DNA of 19,955 nucleotides from assembly GCA_910587835.1 (NCBI GenBank), contig CAJUNQ010000052.1:1-19955 (forward strand). Reading direction: 5' to 3'. The notes beneath the pieces are model-generated. The model ran no database searches. It saw only the letters and a list, made by a program, of their open reading frames with translations, and was not told the DNA's origin. The translations under genes and the position numbers were made by a program. The stretch is from an uncultured Oscillospiraceae bacterium. GTDB lineage: Bacteria > Bacillota > Clostridia > Oscillospirales > Acutalibacteraceae. Of the stretch, positions 5,704 to 13,632 are shown one piece after another (the first letter of the stretch is position 1; each line of letters opens with the position of its first letter).

Positions 5704-7532
5704 TCAGCTGAGAGCCTATGTTGAAATCTTCCATAGGGTGCTTCCAGATGAAGGTCTCGTTATCTCCCTCATATTTTATGACGCTGGCAATTCCATCCTT
5801 TTTGTCCTTATATTCTCCAATGGCTGCGAACTTTTTTGCTGCCTCCAGATAGACCGGTACCGCAGCACGGCCATCGGTTGATTTCGCTTGTGCTAATTTT
5901 GCAGACGCCGCCGCATAATCTTCTTCCTGCTTTTCAACAGCGGCATGGTGCATCAAGTTTGCCTGCTGTTCGCCTTCCTCTAAAAAAGACGCATAACGGG
6001 AACGAACCTTCTCAGCGTTTCTCTTGTCGCTCTCTTTTGACAGTTCCAGTGTTTCTGTATATTTTATCAAAATAGTGTCACGCACATTCTGTACCCGGCT
6101 CAGGAAGCTGCCTTCTGCATATTTCAAGGTACGCCCCATCAGCCTGTCCTGCTCAAAGAAGCAAGTCTCACTGTCAAGCCCGGCCTGTAAGTGTGCGGTA
6201 ATGGATTTCATGGTAAAGTCGAACCCCTCAAACAGTTCCCGGATTCTCTCCTCCCGCAAATAGCCCGGAATGGACAGGCTTTTCACGATGGACTCCACCT
6301 TTTGAGTGGATTCCTCACACGCCTTGACTGTTTTTGACTGGGAGTGGGTTATGGTGTCGTGCCGTTTCAGCTCTTGATAAATCTCGTTTACCGACGCCTG
6401 TGACAAGTGTTGCTGAATCAGCTTGTCATCCGTTTCGCAATGCTGGGAAGCTAACAATTTTCCATAATAGGCCTCCGCGTTCTCGGCATCCGCATTCAAG
6501 ACCTGCTCGAAGAACATATCGGCTTTACTCCACTCATTATCCTCCAAACTCATATATCCGCGCTTGAGCAAAGCCACAACATTGACGCCCAGGTCAACGG
6601 TATTGGACTGCCGGCTCTGTACCTCCGGCTCTTTCCCTGCATTAACAACTTTTGAAATACCTCTAATCAGGTCTTGAATAAATCCGATCTTCCCCATATC
6701 ATACGATTGCAGCACAGACAGCCTCTCAGGCAGGTCGTAGGGGTCCATATCGCGGTAGCAGGGAATCAGCAATTTCCGCCGGTCCTTTTTCATCAGAGCC
6801 AGAAACCGGCTCCACTCGTTCCTGACCCAGACAGCGTCAAAGTATTCTGGCTTGGTTCCTACCACAACCATAACCTTGGCAGAATTCAGCGCGGCAAATA
6901 TGTATGGCTCATATTCCTGACCAGCCTGCTCCTCTAAGGTAATGCGTGCAAAAAAAGTGCGGTAATTCTCCTCTGTCAGCTGATAGTATATTTCTTGTGC
7001 TAAGGTACTGTCCACAGTCTGCTGGCCCTGGTCCCCCGCTTTCCTTATAGCAGATAAACACGTCAAAGGGGTCCTCCTGCTGTATGGTTGCCAGCAGCTG
7101 CTTTTGGATACCGGCAATCTGCTTTCCGCCTTTGATATAGTGCTCCCTGGCAACCGCATCTGCGCTGTTAACCGCCGCCTTATAATCTACGTCCTCCAAA
7201 AAGCTTTCAAAGCTGGCGCGGTGGCATGTGGGCAGATATTCGCCCGTAGCCGGGTCCTGCACATACTCAATGCCAAACCGGCACAGCGCGCAGCACCAAT
7301 GCGCCTCAGCGTCGTGTTCATCCTCCTGCACCAGCTTTTCATAAACCGTAAGCGCCTTGTCAAATTCTCCCAGCCTCCTGAAATGGTTGCCCCGATTAAA
7401 CGACGCCGCCCGCTGTTCTTCCTCCACTTTCGGCAATGTCATGGTAGAACCGCAGTATTCACAGGTTCCATAGCTCATGTTTGCCGCCAGCTCCATGTCT
7501 CCACCGCAGACCTTGCACTTAATTACTGGCAT
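5678..7532 (-). pseudogene. zinc-ribbon/TPR/TIR protein, frameshifted, ending in a truncated SPFH start
   Basis: Two overlapping frames (7532-6909 and 7159-5678) are one gene. The first gives a zinc ribbon (Cys6, Cys9, Cys24, Cys27), TPR-like helices at about 44-110, and the start of a TIR domain (DPFDVFICYKE, about 155-164). The second continues the TIR domain (FFARITLE, YIFAALNSAKVMVVVGTKPEYF, WVRNEW), then helical repeats and a coiled coil. Removing one G from the GGGGG run (complement of 7033-7037) restores a 617-residue protein. TIR domains of this kind cleave NAD+; the expected catalytic Glu is about 239 of the repaired protein, four residues after Trp235. The last 38 residues (VIKYEGDNETFIWKHP…QLIVHESQE) match the beginning of SPFH/YdjI-like proteins and stop abruptly near 5684, so a deletion or fusion is also present. 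The start is ATG 7532 with a weak GTGGGG ribosome site. Confidence 0.8.
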
Positions 7533-7637
7533 ATTTTTTCCCCACTCTCATTTTACTTATTATCTTGGAAATTCTGAGCAGCACTCATCAGTTTCTGCAT
7601 CAATATATAACTTAATACGCCCGCTGATAGAATCTGT

Positions 7638-8882
7638 TCAATTATTACTTATTATAAATAACTCAGGATTTTTTGCCATCTTAATAATATTTTCCGGGCA
7701 CACTCGAAAACCGTTTCCCAGTCCATCGGTTGGCTCATCCTCATCATTATAAATAAAGTTGGTCCATTCATAAGCATCATAGTCAACTTGTGGAGATGCC
7801 CCCCAAATCGTATTTTCCTTTTCAAGAAAAGCAAAGGCGCCATAGTTAATGCGGTAAGTATGCATGTCCAGGTTGTGATCGCTGTAATAATATACCTCTA
7901 CCATTCCAAAGTGAGCCATTGAGTCCATCCATATAAGTTCTGGAGTGTCATCACTGTCCACATAAGCCAGGGCAAAACTTCCGTTATAATATTCCTGCGG
8001 ATTGGCACACTTATCCTGTAGAACCGCCGCAAACATTGCCAGGTACTCTTTTGTCATATCTTCAGACGGAATGTTAATAATCGAAAACCCGTATTCTTCT
8101 GGCGCAGGAGCCACAGACCATAACTCTCTCTCAACAATCTCAGAAACTTGATATTTGCCTGTTTTATCCTTTTTGAATACCGCAGTACGGTGCATATCGG
8201 GAGATCTATTATCAAATTCTGTTGAATAGGAATAGTAAATGTACATATCGTTTTCAGAAACTTTTCCCAAAACAATTTTAGGGTCAAGCCGGTTAGCATG
8301 GGTCGCCTTACTGTTATCAATCGTCAGGGTATCGCCGTCAATCACTACGCTGTCATCGGAAGGGTCGTTGTGAATCCCTTTATTGTTTACGATGCCAAAC
8401 CATGCAAACATTTTGGAAGCGTCGCCCGTGACAGTTTGCGCATTATCCTCAAAACGCAAATCGTATACTTCGCTAATAGCCATGTTATCCGTCATATTAA
8501 AGTTTTCCCAAACATTTTTGGCGGCTATCGCGGAAAGGCCATTCTCACAAGAACCAACAGGCAGATATTGCAAAATGTACGCCAATCTTTCCTCGGTAAT
8601 TTCCTCGTTGAACAGGGTTTTATATTCCGCATCTGTTATATCTCTGTACTCTGGTGTAGGAGTAGCAGTAGGAGCAGCGGTTGGAGTAGGAGCGGGTGTA
8701 GGAGTGGGTTTCAAGGTGGGGATGGGACTGGGGGATGGGGTTGTTGCCGGTTGAGGGGTTGAAGCAGCGGCCGATGTAGTATCAGGTACGGAGGACTCTT
8801 TTTCCTGACTGTCACATGCGCCCAGGCAGAGCCACAAAACGCAAAAAAGAATCATGCAGATACTTCTTATTATCAATTTCAT
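7638..8882 (-). CDS. lipoprotein with Pro/Thr-rich linker
   Basis: This 414-residue protein is exported and lipid-anchored. A hydrophobic signal segment is followed by the lipobox LGAC with the acylated Cys23. Next comes a low-complexity wall-spanning linker made of TP, PTPT and APTP repeats (about 40-77), then a globular part. That part includes SDDTPELIWMD, a pattern seen in Asp-rich beta-propeller or calcium-binding-like segments of Firmicute lipoproteins. I do not recognise a specific family. The frame begins at a GTG (8891), but ATG 8882 is chosen because GAGGTG lies six bases before it. GC content is clearly lower than in the sugar genes. It is followed at 105 bases by the TIR gene on the same strand, with no terminator seen between. 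Confidence 0.8.
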   Translation of the reverse strand: MKLIIRSICMILFCVLWLCLGACDSQEKESSVPDTTSAAASTPQPATTPSPSPIPTLKPTPTPAPTPTAAPTATPTPEYRDITDAEYKTLFNEEITEERLAYILQYLPVGSCENGLSAIAAKNVWENFNMTDNMAISEVYDLRFEDNAQTVTGDASKMFAWFGIVNNKGIHNDPSDDSVVIDGDTLTIDNSKATHANRLDPKIVLGKVSENDMYIYYSYSTEFDNRSPDMHRTAVFKKDKTGKYQVSEIVERELWSVAPAPEEYGFSIINIPSEDMTKEYLAMFAAVLQDKCANPQEYYNGSFALAYVDSDDTPELIWMDSMAHFGMVEVYYYSDHNLDMHTYRINYGAFAFLEKENTIWGASPQVDYDAYEWTNFIYNDEDEPTDGLGNGFRVCPENIIKMAKNPELFIISNN

Positions 8883-8940
8883 TCTTGACACCTCAATTTA
8901 CGATTCCTTCCCGTGTTGTTCATTATTGCAAAATACAGAC

Positions 8941-8972
8941 GCTAGACCTCTACAAAGTTGTAGAGGTCTAGC
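8941..8972. repeat. 32-bp perfect palindrome
   Basis: GCTAGACCTCTACAA at 8941-8955 pairs with all 15 bases of 8958-8972 around a 2-base centre. It has no T run on either side, so it is not an obvious terminator. It lies between the lipoprotein start and the recombinase remnant, ten bases before recombinase homology begins. Confidence 0.8.
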
Positions 8973-8982
8973 CCTATCGTGC

Positions 8983-9324
8983 TTTGACGGGCTGTTTGCT
9001 AAAATGTATGAGGACTGGTCTGCCGGACGCATAACCGAGTATAATTTCAATATGCTGTCCGAGAAGTACCAGAACGAGCAAAAGGAGCTTGAAACAAAAA
9101 TAAGACAGCTTCACGAAATGATGGAAGCCGCCGTACAGACCGCAGCGGATGCTGAAAAGTGGATTGCCCTAATGAAACAGTATGTCAACCCTGTGGAGCT
9201 GACCGCCGAACTTCTGAACACTCTAATTGAAAAAATAACCGTCCACGAAGCTGTCAAGGGCGAGGACGGAAGTCGTGAGCAGGAAGTAGAAATCTACTAC
9301 CGATTCATCGGCAAAATCGACTGA
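8983..9324 (+). pseudogene. C-terminal remnant of a large serine recombinase
   Basis: From about 8983 the plus frame reads FDGLFAKMYEDWSAGRITEYNF, a helical coiled coil, then LLNTLIEKITVHEAVKG and EVEIYYRFIGKID before the stop. This is the typical end of large serine recombinases of the Tn4451/TnpX and integrative-element type. The catalytic domain with the serine nucleophile and the DNA-binding recombinase domain are missing. The open frame continues upstream to 8854, but those codons cross the 32-bp palindrome and are not recombinase-like. About 114 residues of a protein normally 500 or more remain, so it is inactive. It marks the end of a lost or deleted mobile element. Confidence 0.8.
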
Positions 9325-9358
9325 CCTTTCTTTTTTTACCCAACAATATCTTTAATTA

Positions 9359-9436
9359 AGGGAAACGGGAGCAGCGCTGCCTGACATTGATTTACTGCTG
9401 GAGCTCTCCCATCTGTACGGCGTTTCGATTAACGAG
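9359..9436 (+). pseudogene. remnant of XRE-type helix-turn-helix domain
   Basis: In frame with the methyltransferase, these codons give the last two helices of an XRE regulator (ALPDIDLLLELSHLYGVSIN). The recognition helix and everything before it are missing. The junction with the recombinase-bearing DNA falls between 9325 and 9361. Confidence 0.65.
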
Positions 9437-10231
9437 ATGCTTGAGGATCAGGATATGTTAAGGCCGCTGGCCAACCAGGAATACCGGTTGGAGGATATCG
9501 CGCTGTTCGATTCCAGTATAGAGGTATACCCGGAATGGGCGGAGGAAATGATCCGAGAAAACTGGTTTTACAGAAACTGGCAAGTGGCAAAGGCCCCTGA
9601 CAAAAGAATCGAGCGCGAAGTAGGACAGCGGATCGCAATGATGGGCGGACTTATCCTGGAACTGGGCGCAGGTCCTGGCGGTGGCTTTGCGCCGTACATC
9701 CTGCAGGCCGACCCGGACGCCTCCATCATCATCAGCGACCTGTCGCCCGCGATGGTGCGGGAATGGAAAAAGCTTTTGGACAGGGAGCTGAACTCGCCAA
9801 ATCTTTCCTTCGCCGCCTTCGATTATTGCCATATCCCCTTTCGCGACAGCTGTATTGACGTGGTCACTGACCGTGGCGGTATCGCAAACGTCATAACCGG
9901 GAAGGGTGAGCCCGGGAACAAGGGGGCCGCCCTCAAGGAGGCATACCGCGTGCTGAAGCCAGGAGGGCTGCTGGTAACAACCTCAGGTTTTGTAACAAGG
10001 GAGACCTTTGACCTTCTTCCTGAACATGCACAGAATGTGTTCCGAGAAAAGCGGCCTGACATTTTTGAGGATCTGTATGCAGAAACCGTGCTTGCTGGTT
10101 TTCAGAAAATTGACAGCCTCGTCAGCGGCTATTCAGACACCGATGACGACGACAGCGGCATCGCTTCCCTCGCCCGCTCGCTAGAGGTAAACTTGAGATT
10201 CACAGAATACGTGCGGTACTGCTGGAAATGA
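9437..10231 (+). CDS. class I SAM-dependent methyltransferase, probably N-terminally truncated
   Basis: The 264 residues carry a Rossmann methyltransferase fold. Motif I is ELGAGPGGGFAPYI (about 75-88), the acidic end of strand 2 is Asp101 (IIISDLSPAM), and motif IV-like FDYCHIPFRDSCIDVV is followed by AYRVLKPGGLLV. The substrate is not evident. The ATG at 9437 has no ribosome site. In the same frame, 9362-9436 encodes ETGAALPDIDLLLELSHLYG and VSINE, the end of an XRE-type helix-turn-helix domain. An upstream in-frame TAA at 9353 closes the frame. The original protein was therefore probably an HTH-methyltransferase fusion whose first 40 or so residues were lost at the junction with the recombinase remnant. 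It may be untranslated now. Confidence 0.72.
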   Translation: MLEDQDMLRPLANQEYRLEDIALFDSSIEVYPEWAEEMIRENWFYRNWQVAKAPDKRIEREVGQRIAMMGGLILELGAGPGGGFAPYILQADPDASIIISDLSPAMVREWKKLLDRELNSPNLSFAAFDYCHIPFRDSCIDVVTDRGGIANVITGKGEPGNKGAALKEAYRVLKPGGLLVTTSGFVTRETFDLLPEHAQNVFREKRPDIFEDLYAETVLAGFQKIDSLVSGYSDTDDDDSGIASLARSLEVNLRFTEYVRYCWK

Positions 10232-10287
10232 CTGCCAGACTATTTCATCTTTATCAAAAGACAGCAAAAGCCTTTCATTCCCCATAC

Positions 10288-10389
10288 CTATACTAAGTAG
10301 GAGCGGCTGGCCAGGAACTCAAAAGCCCGCTGGCTCTGCGGGCTGCTCTCAGCCTGGCGCATGGCTTGGGCGAACAGCGATATCACCGT
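10288..10389 (-). pseudogene. possible gene tail
   Basis: The frame after TAA 10392-10390 stays open for 33 codons (SLFAQAMRQAESSPQSQRAF) and ends …FLASRSYLV at TAG 10290-10288. It reads like the C-terminus of a small helical protein, but I do not recognise it. A promoter-like sequence lies just upstream, and the only internal ATG lacks a ribosome site. Confidence 0.25.
10324..10344 (-). terminator. weak terminator-like hairpin
   Basis: AGCCCGC and GCGGGCT form a 7-bp stem. On the minus strand it is followed by TTTT. It lies within the possible gene tail, so it may be chance. Confidence 0.3.
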
Positions 10390-10423
10390 TTACAGGTATC
10401 TTGATGCTAAAACACGTCCCTGT

Positions 10424-10452
10424 TATAAAACATTTTACTCGCTTTTTGTCAA
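10424..10452 (-). promoter_or_regulatory. promoter-like sequence
   Basis: On the minus strand a perfect TTGACA (10452-10447) is followed after 17 bp by TTTATA (10429-10424). It points towards the short open frame at 10389-10288. No complete gene follows it. Confidence 0.35.
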
Positions 10453-10504
10453 CCACGCAGGTTCAGATCCCAAAAATCAAAGGCTTGCCGCAGGCAACGC
10501 CTTT

Positions 10505-10565
10505 GGCATCCCCCAAAACACGTCACAACCCGACGGTCCTTTTTTTGCCTCTTGAACGCCAAAAA
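10505..10565 (+). repeat. 61-bp dispersed repeat, copy 1
   Basis: GGCATCCCCCAAAACACGTC and the following bases through CTTGAACGCCAAAAA recur at 19255-19315 with only a handful of changes. The copy ends inside the terminator stem that follows. Confidence 0.8.
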
Positions 10566-10589
10566 GCCCCGGAATTCCAGGGCTTTTTT
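10561..10589 (-). terminator. bidirectional terminator of the sugar operon
   Basis: AAAAAGCCC at 10561-10569 pairs with GGGCTTTTT at 10580-10588 around a 10-base loop. It gives a U run on either strand. It lies about 65 bases after the last gene of the minus-strand operon. Confidence 0.8.
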
Positions 10590-10653
10590 GGTGTGGCATC
10601 TTTTAAGATGTGTAACCATGGCCGCGCCGTCAGCTTTTCAGCCCCCGGGCAGC

Positions 10654-11712
10654 TCAGCGCCGCAAATAGAAATACGCCACGCAGTCAAAGGCGTCCCGGC
10701 GGTAAAAGGTGATGAACGCCTCCTCCAGCAGCTGGGACCAGTCCCAGTCCCGGCGGTACAGGTGGGTCATGTGCCCGCCTGTGTCCGCGCCCACGGGGAT
10801 CAGCTCCGCCCCGGCCTCTGCCAGCCGCTTTGCCTCTCCAATGGAGCAGCCGCCTATGTCCTGAATGTCCACCTGGCAGCCCCGGTTGAAAAAAACAGGA
10901 TCGTCCAGGTGGAAACGGTAGAAGGACACACCGCCCTCCCGGTGGTGCAGGCAGCCCTGGCTGCGGAAAACAAACTCGCCCTGCCCCCAGGCAGTACCGA
11001 TATAGTCCTCCGTGCCGGTGCCTACCAGGCTGGGGGCCTCCTCTCCGTCCAGATAGACCTTGACCTCGCCCTCGCCCCACCAGCTCTCGCCATAGGCGGG
11101 GTTGATCTGGATCGCCACATTCATCCCCAAAAACCGGCCTTGGCCCTGGACCTGGGGCAGCACAGGCACATCCCTGCCCAAGGGCAGGCTGCGGGAGCAG
11201 GTAAAGGCAGCGTGAAAACGCATCGCGTCCCCGGGCAGGTCCTCCATGGTCAGGTCGACGTCGTAGAACAGGTGTGGGTTGTCCCTGCCGGTTCCGTTGA
11301 ACAGCGTCATCTTCGCGGACTTTTGGAAGGGCATGGGTATGGCGCATACAAAGGACCGGCCCTCCGGGGAGGCAAAAAGCCCGTTCTCAAAGGGAACCAT
11401 ACGCCCGGCGCCCATGCAGAAAAAGTCCCCCACCGGTACGTTGACCGACGGCTCCTCCTCCCCATCCCACCAGGCCCGAAGCCAGGTGTTTTTCAACGCC
11501 TCCGGGCTGCGGTCCTCCATGGTGAACCAGATGCGCCGCACCACCCCAGGGCCCTGCACATCGCACAGCACCTTTTCCTCGCCGGCGGCAAAATACTCGA
11601 AGGGGCGGCCCTTTGCACCGAAATTCTCCTGGCCGCCCAAACCCCTGCCGCCAGTGGGGTTCTCAAAGCTCACCCAGACCGGGCGGCTGTTTTGATAGGT
11701 AAAAAGCTCCAT
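10654..11712 (-). CDS. DUF2961 / GH172-family glycoside hydrolase
   Basis: This 352-residue protein belongs to the DUF2961 family, now glycoside hydrolase family 172. Characterised members act on difructose dianhydride I (alpha-fructofuranosidase type) or D-arabinofuranosides. Two glutamates sit where the family's catalytic pair is expected: Glu214 in ESWWGEGEVK and Glu235 in GTGTEDY. Their 21-residue spacing equals that recalled for the Bifidobacterium dentium enzyme. There is no signal peptide, so the enzyme works on imported oligosaccharide. The frame starts at a TTG, but ATG 11712 has AGGAAG six bases upstream. It is the last gene of the importer operon, 23 bases after the second permease. 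The exact substrate is unknown; a furanosidic disaccharide or oligosaccharide is the best guess. Confidence 0.85.
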   Translation of the reverse strand: MELFTYQNSRPVWVSFENPTGGRGLGGQENFGAKGRPFEYFAAGEEKVLCDVQGPGVVRRIWFTMEDRSPEALKNTWLRAWWDGEEEPSVNVPVGDFFCMGAGRMVPFENGLFASPEGRSFVCAIPMPFQKSAKMTLFNGTGRDNPHLFYDVDLTMEDLPGDAMRFHAAFTCSRSLPLGRDVPVLPQVQGQGRFLGMNVAIQINPAYGESWWGEGEVKVYLDGEEAPSLVGTGTEDYIGTAWGQGEFVFRSQGCLHHREGGVSFYRFHLDDPVFFNRGCQVDIQDIGGCSIGEAKRLAEAGAELIPVGADTGGHMTHLYRRDWDWSQLLEEAFITFYRRDAFDCVAYFYLRR

Positions 11713-11735
11713 TTCCAACTTCCTTTCTGATTTTG

Positions 11736-12614
11736 TTATCCCTTCACCGCGCCGATAGCAATGCCCTTGACAAAATAGCGCTGGAAGAAGGGGTATACCG
11801 CCAGCACCGGCAAAGCTCCCAGCACGGCCACCGCCATCTTGATGCCAACGGTGGGCAGCGGCCCCATAGAGGCCCCTGCGCTGCTGGCCTGCTTGAGCAT
11901 CTCCGTTTTGGTCAGCAGCCGGTTGAGGATAACCTGAATGCTGAACAGCCGGTCGTCGCTGATATAGTAGAGGCCGTTCAGCCAGTCATTCCAATAGCCC
12001 AGCCCCGACAGCAGCGCCAGTGTCGCCACAATGGGCAGGGACATGGGCAGGACGATCTGCCACAGGATGCGGAACTCCCCCGCGCCGTCGATCCGTGCGG
12101 CCTCGATAACCGCGTCGGGCACATTGGCGGCGATATAGGTGCGCATCATAATGACATTGAAGGCGTTCATCAGCAGGTTGGGCACGATCAGCGCCGCCAG
12201 AGTATTTTTGATGTGGAAGGCCTGGGTCCACATTATATAGGTAGGCACCAGCCCCCCGTGGAACAGCATGGTAAAGAACAGAAAGAACGCGAACAGGTTC
12301 CGCTTGGGCAGGTCCTTGCGGGAGAGAGGGTAGGCAAACAGCGCCGTCAACAGCAGGTTGAGCGCCGTGCCGCACACGGTCACCAGCGCCGAGATAAGAT
12401 ATCCCCGCACAATAGAGCCGGAGTCCACCAGCAGATAGCGGTAGGCGGCCAGGTCGATCTCCCGGGGGAAAAAGGAATAGCCGTAGCGGATCAAGCTGTT
12501 CTCGGCCGTGACAGAGGAGGACAGCAGCAGCAGAAAGGGCAGCAGGCAGAACATTGCCAGCAGACACAATACTCCGTGGGCGGCAATCTGGAAAGCTCGC
12601 TCTTTTGCGGTCAT
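11736..12614 (-). CDS. CUT1 sugar ABC transporter permease (LplC-like)
   Basis: This 292-residue membrane protein is one of two permease subunits of a carbohydrate importer. Hydrophobic spans begin at about residue 12 and continue to the C-terminus. The EAA loop that contacts the ATPase is EAARIDGAGEFRILWQIVLP, in the usual position near residue 180. The C-terminal RYFVKGIAIGAVKG ending is characteristic of LplC/YtcP-type permeases. ATG 12614 follows GGAGGGG closely. It starts 12 bases after the end of the other permease gene, so the pair is surely co-transcribed and the proteins assemble together. No ATPase gene is nearby. Confidence 0.92.
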   Translation of the reverse strand: MTAKERAFQIAAHGVLCLLAMFCLLPFLLLLSSSVTAENSLIRYGYSFFPREIDLAAYRYLLVDSGSIVRGYLISALVTVCGTALNLLLTALFAYPLSRKDLPKRNLFAFFLFFTMLFHGGLVPTYIMWTQAFHIKNTLAALIVPNLLMNAFNVIMMRTYIAANVPDAVIEAARIDGAGEFRILWQIVLPMSLPIVATLALLSGLGYWNDWLNGLYYISDDRLFSIQVILNRLLTKTEMLKQASSAGASMGPLPTVGIKMAVAVLGALPVLAVYPFFQRYFVKGIAIGAVKG

Positions 12615-12626
12615 ATGCTCCCCTCC

Positions 12627-13565
12627 TTAAAACAGCGCGCTGTCCGGGTCGATCTTCCGCACAGCCAGGTTTGCCGCCACCACCAGCACAAAACCCACAA
12701 AGGACTGGTACAGCCCCGCCGCAGCGGTCATGCCCAGGTTGGAGGACTGCATCAGCCCCCGGTACACATAAGTATCGATGGTGTTGGTCACATCCAGCAG
12801 GGCCCCCTGGTTCATGGGCACCTGGTAGAACAGGCCGAAGTCCGAGTAGAAAATGCCCCCAATGCTCATCAGCGTCAAAATAACGATGGTGCTTTTCAAG
12901 CATGGCAGAGTGATATGGCATACCTGCTGCCACCGGGAGGCCCCGTCGATTACCGCGGCCTCATAGTATTCCCGGTCAATGCCCACCAGTGTGGCATAGT
13001 AAAGGATGCAGTTATAGCCCAGGCCCTTCCAGATATTGACCAGCACCAGGATAAAGGGCCAGTATTGGGGCGACGAGTACCAGGAAACCGTCTTCCTCCC
13101 CAGCGGCGCCAAAATCGAGTTATTGATAAAGCCGTTTTCCGTGTTGAGGAAAGCGTAGACCAAATAGCTGACAATGACGATGGAAATCAGGAAGGGGATC
13201 AGGATCACGGTCTGGTACGCCTTCTTCGCCAACTGGGAGCGGAGCTCCCCCAGCAAAATGGCCACGGTGATGGCCAGCACAGTGCCCAGCACGATAAACA
13301 CCAGGTTATAGCCAATGGTGTTCCGGGTGATCACCCAGGCGTCCTTTGTGGCGAACAGGAATTTGAAATTGTCGAAGCCCACATTGGGGCTCATATATAC
13401 GCCGGTCTTAAAGTTATACCGTTTAAAGGCCATGACGATGCCGGTCATGGGGATATAGTTGTTAATAATCAAATAGATGCCGCCGGGGATCATCATGAAA
13501 TACAGCGGCAGCAGATGCCTGCGTTTCCCCTGCCCCAGGCGTTGGCGCGGTGTGTGTGTTCGCAT
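12627..13565 (-). CDS. CUT1 sugar ABC transporter permease (LplB-like)
   Basis: This 312-residue membrane protein is the first permease subunit. After a basic cytoplasmic start come the LplB-type segment PLYFMMIPGGIYLIINNYIP and MAFKRYNF, then further membrane spans. The EAA loop is EAAVIDGASRWQQVCHITLP. The open frame extends to 13691 inside the binding-protein gene. ATG 13565 gives the family-like N-terminus and lies after a G-rich AAAGGGGG stretch, a weak ribosome site that would suit lower expression than the binding protein. A hairpin in the 67-base gap separates it from the upstream gene. Confidence 0.9.
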   Translation of the reverse strand: MRTHTPRQRLGQGKRRHLLPLYFMMIPGGIYLIINNYIPMTGIVMAFKRYNFKTGVYMSPNVGFDNFKFLFATKDAWVITRNTIGYNLVFIVLGTVLAITVAILLGELRSQLAKKAYQTVILIPFLISIVIVSYLVYAFLNTENGFINNSILAPLGRKTVSWYSSPQYWPFILVLVNIWKGLGYNCILYYATLVGIDREYYEAAVIDGASRWQQVCHITLPCLKSTIVILTLMSIGGIFYSDFGLFYQVPMNQGALLDVTNTIDTYVYRGLMQSSNLGMTAAAGLYQSFVGFVLVVAANLAVRKIDPDSALF

Positions 13566-13590
13566 CCAGCGGAACCCCCTTTTATGGTTT

Positions 13591-13620
13591 TCGGCGAAGG
13601 CGCGCAAACGCCCCCGCCGA
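13591..13620 (-). promoter_or_regulatory. intercistronic hairpin after the binding-protein gene
   Basis: CGGCG and GGCG pair with CGCC and CGCCG around a 2x2 internal loop (13591-13620). There is no following T run, so it is more likely an mRNA-stabilising or attenuating stem than a full terminator. Such stems commonly raise binding-protein output relative to the permeases. Confidence 0.55.
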
Positions 13621-13632
13621 ATCCGTTTAATT

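Noticed and set aside
8854..8982. N-terminal extension of the recombinase frame
   Set aside because: These codons cross the palindrome and the opposite gene's start region and do not resemble a recombinase.
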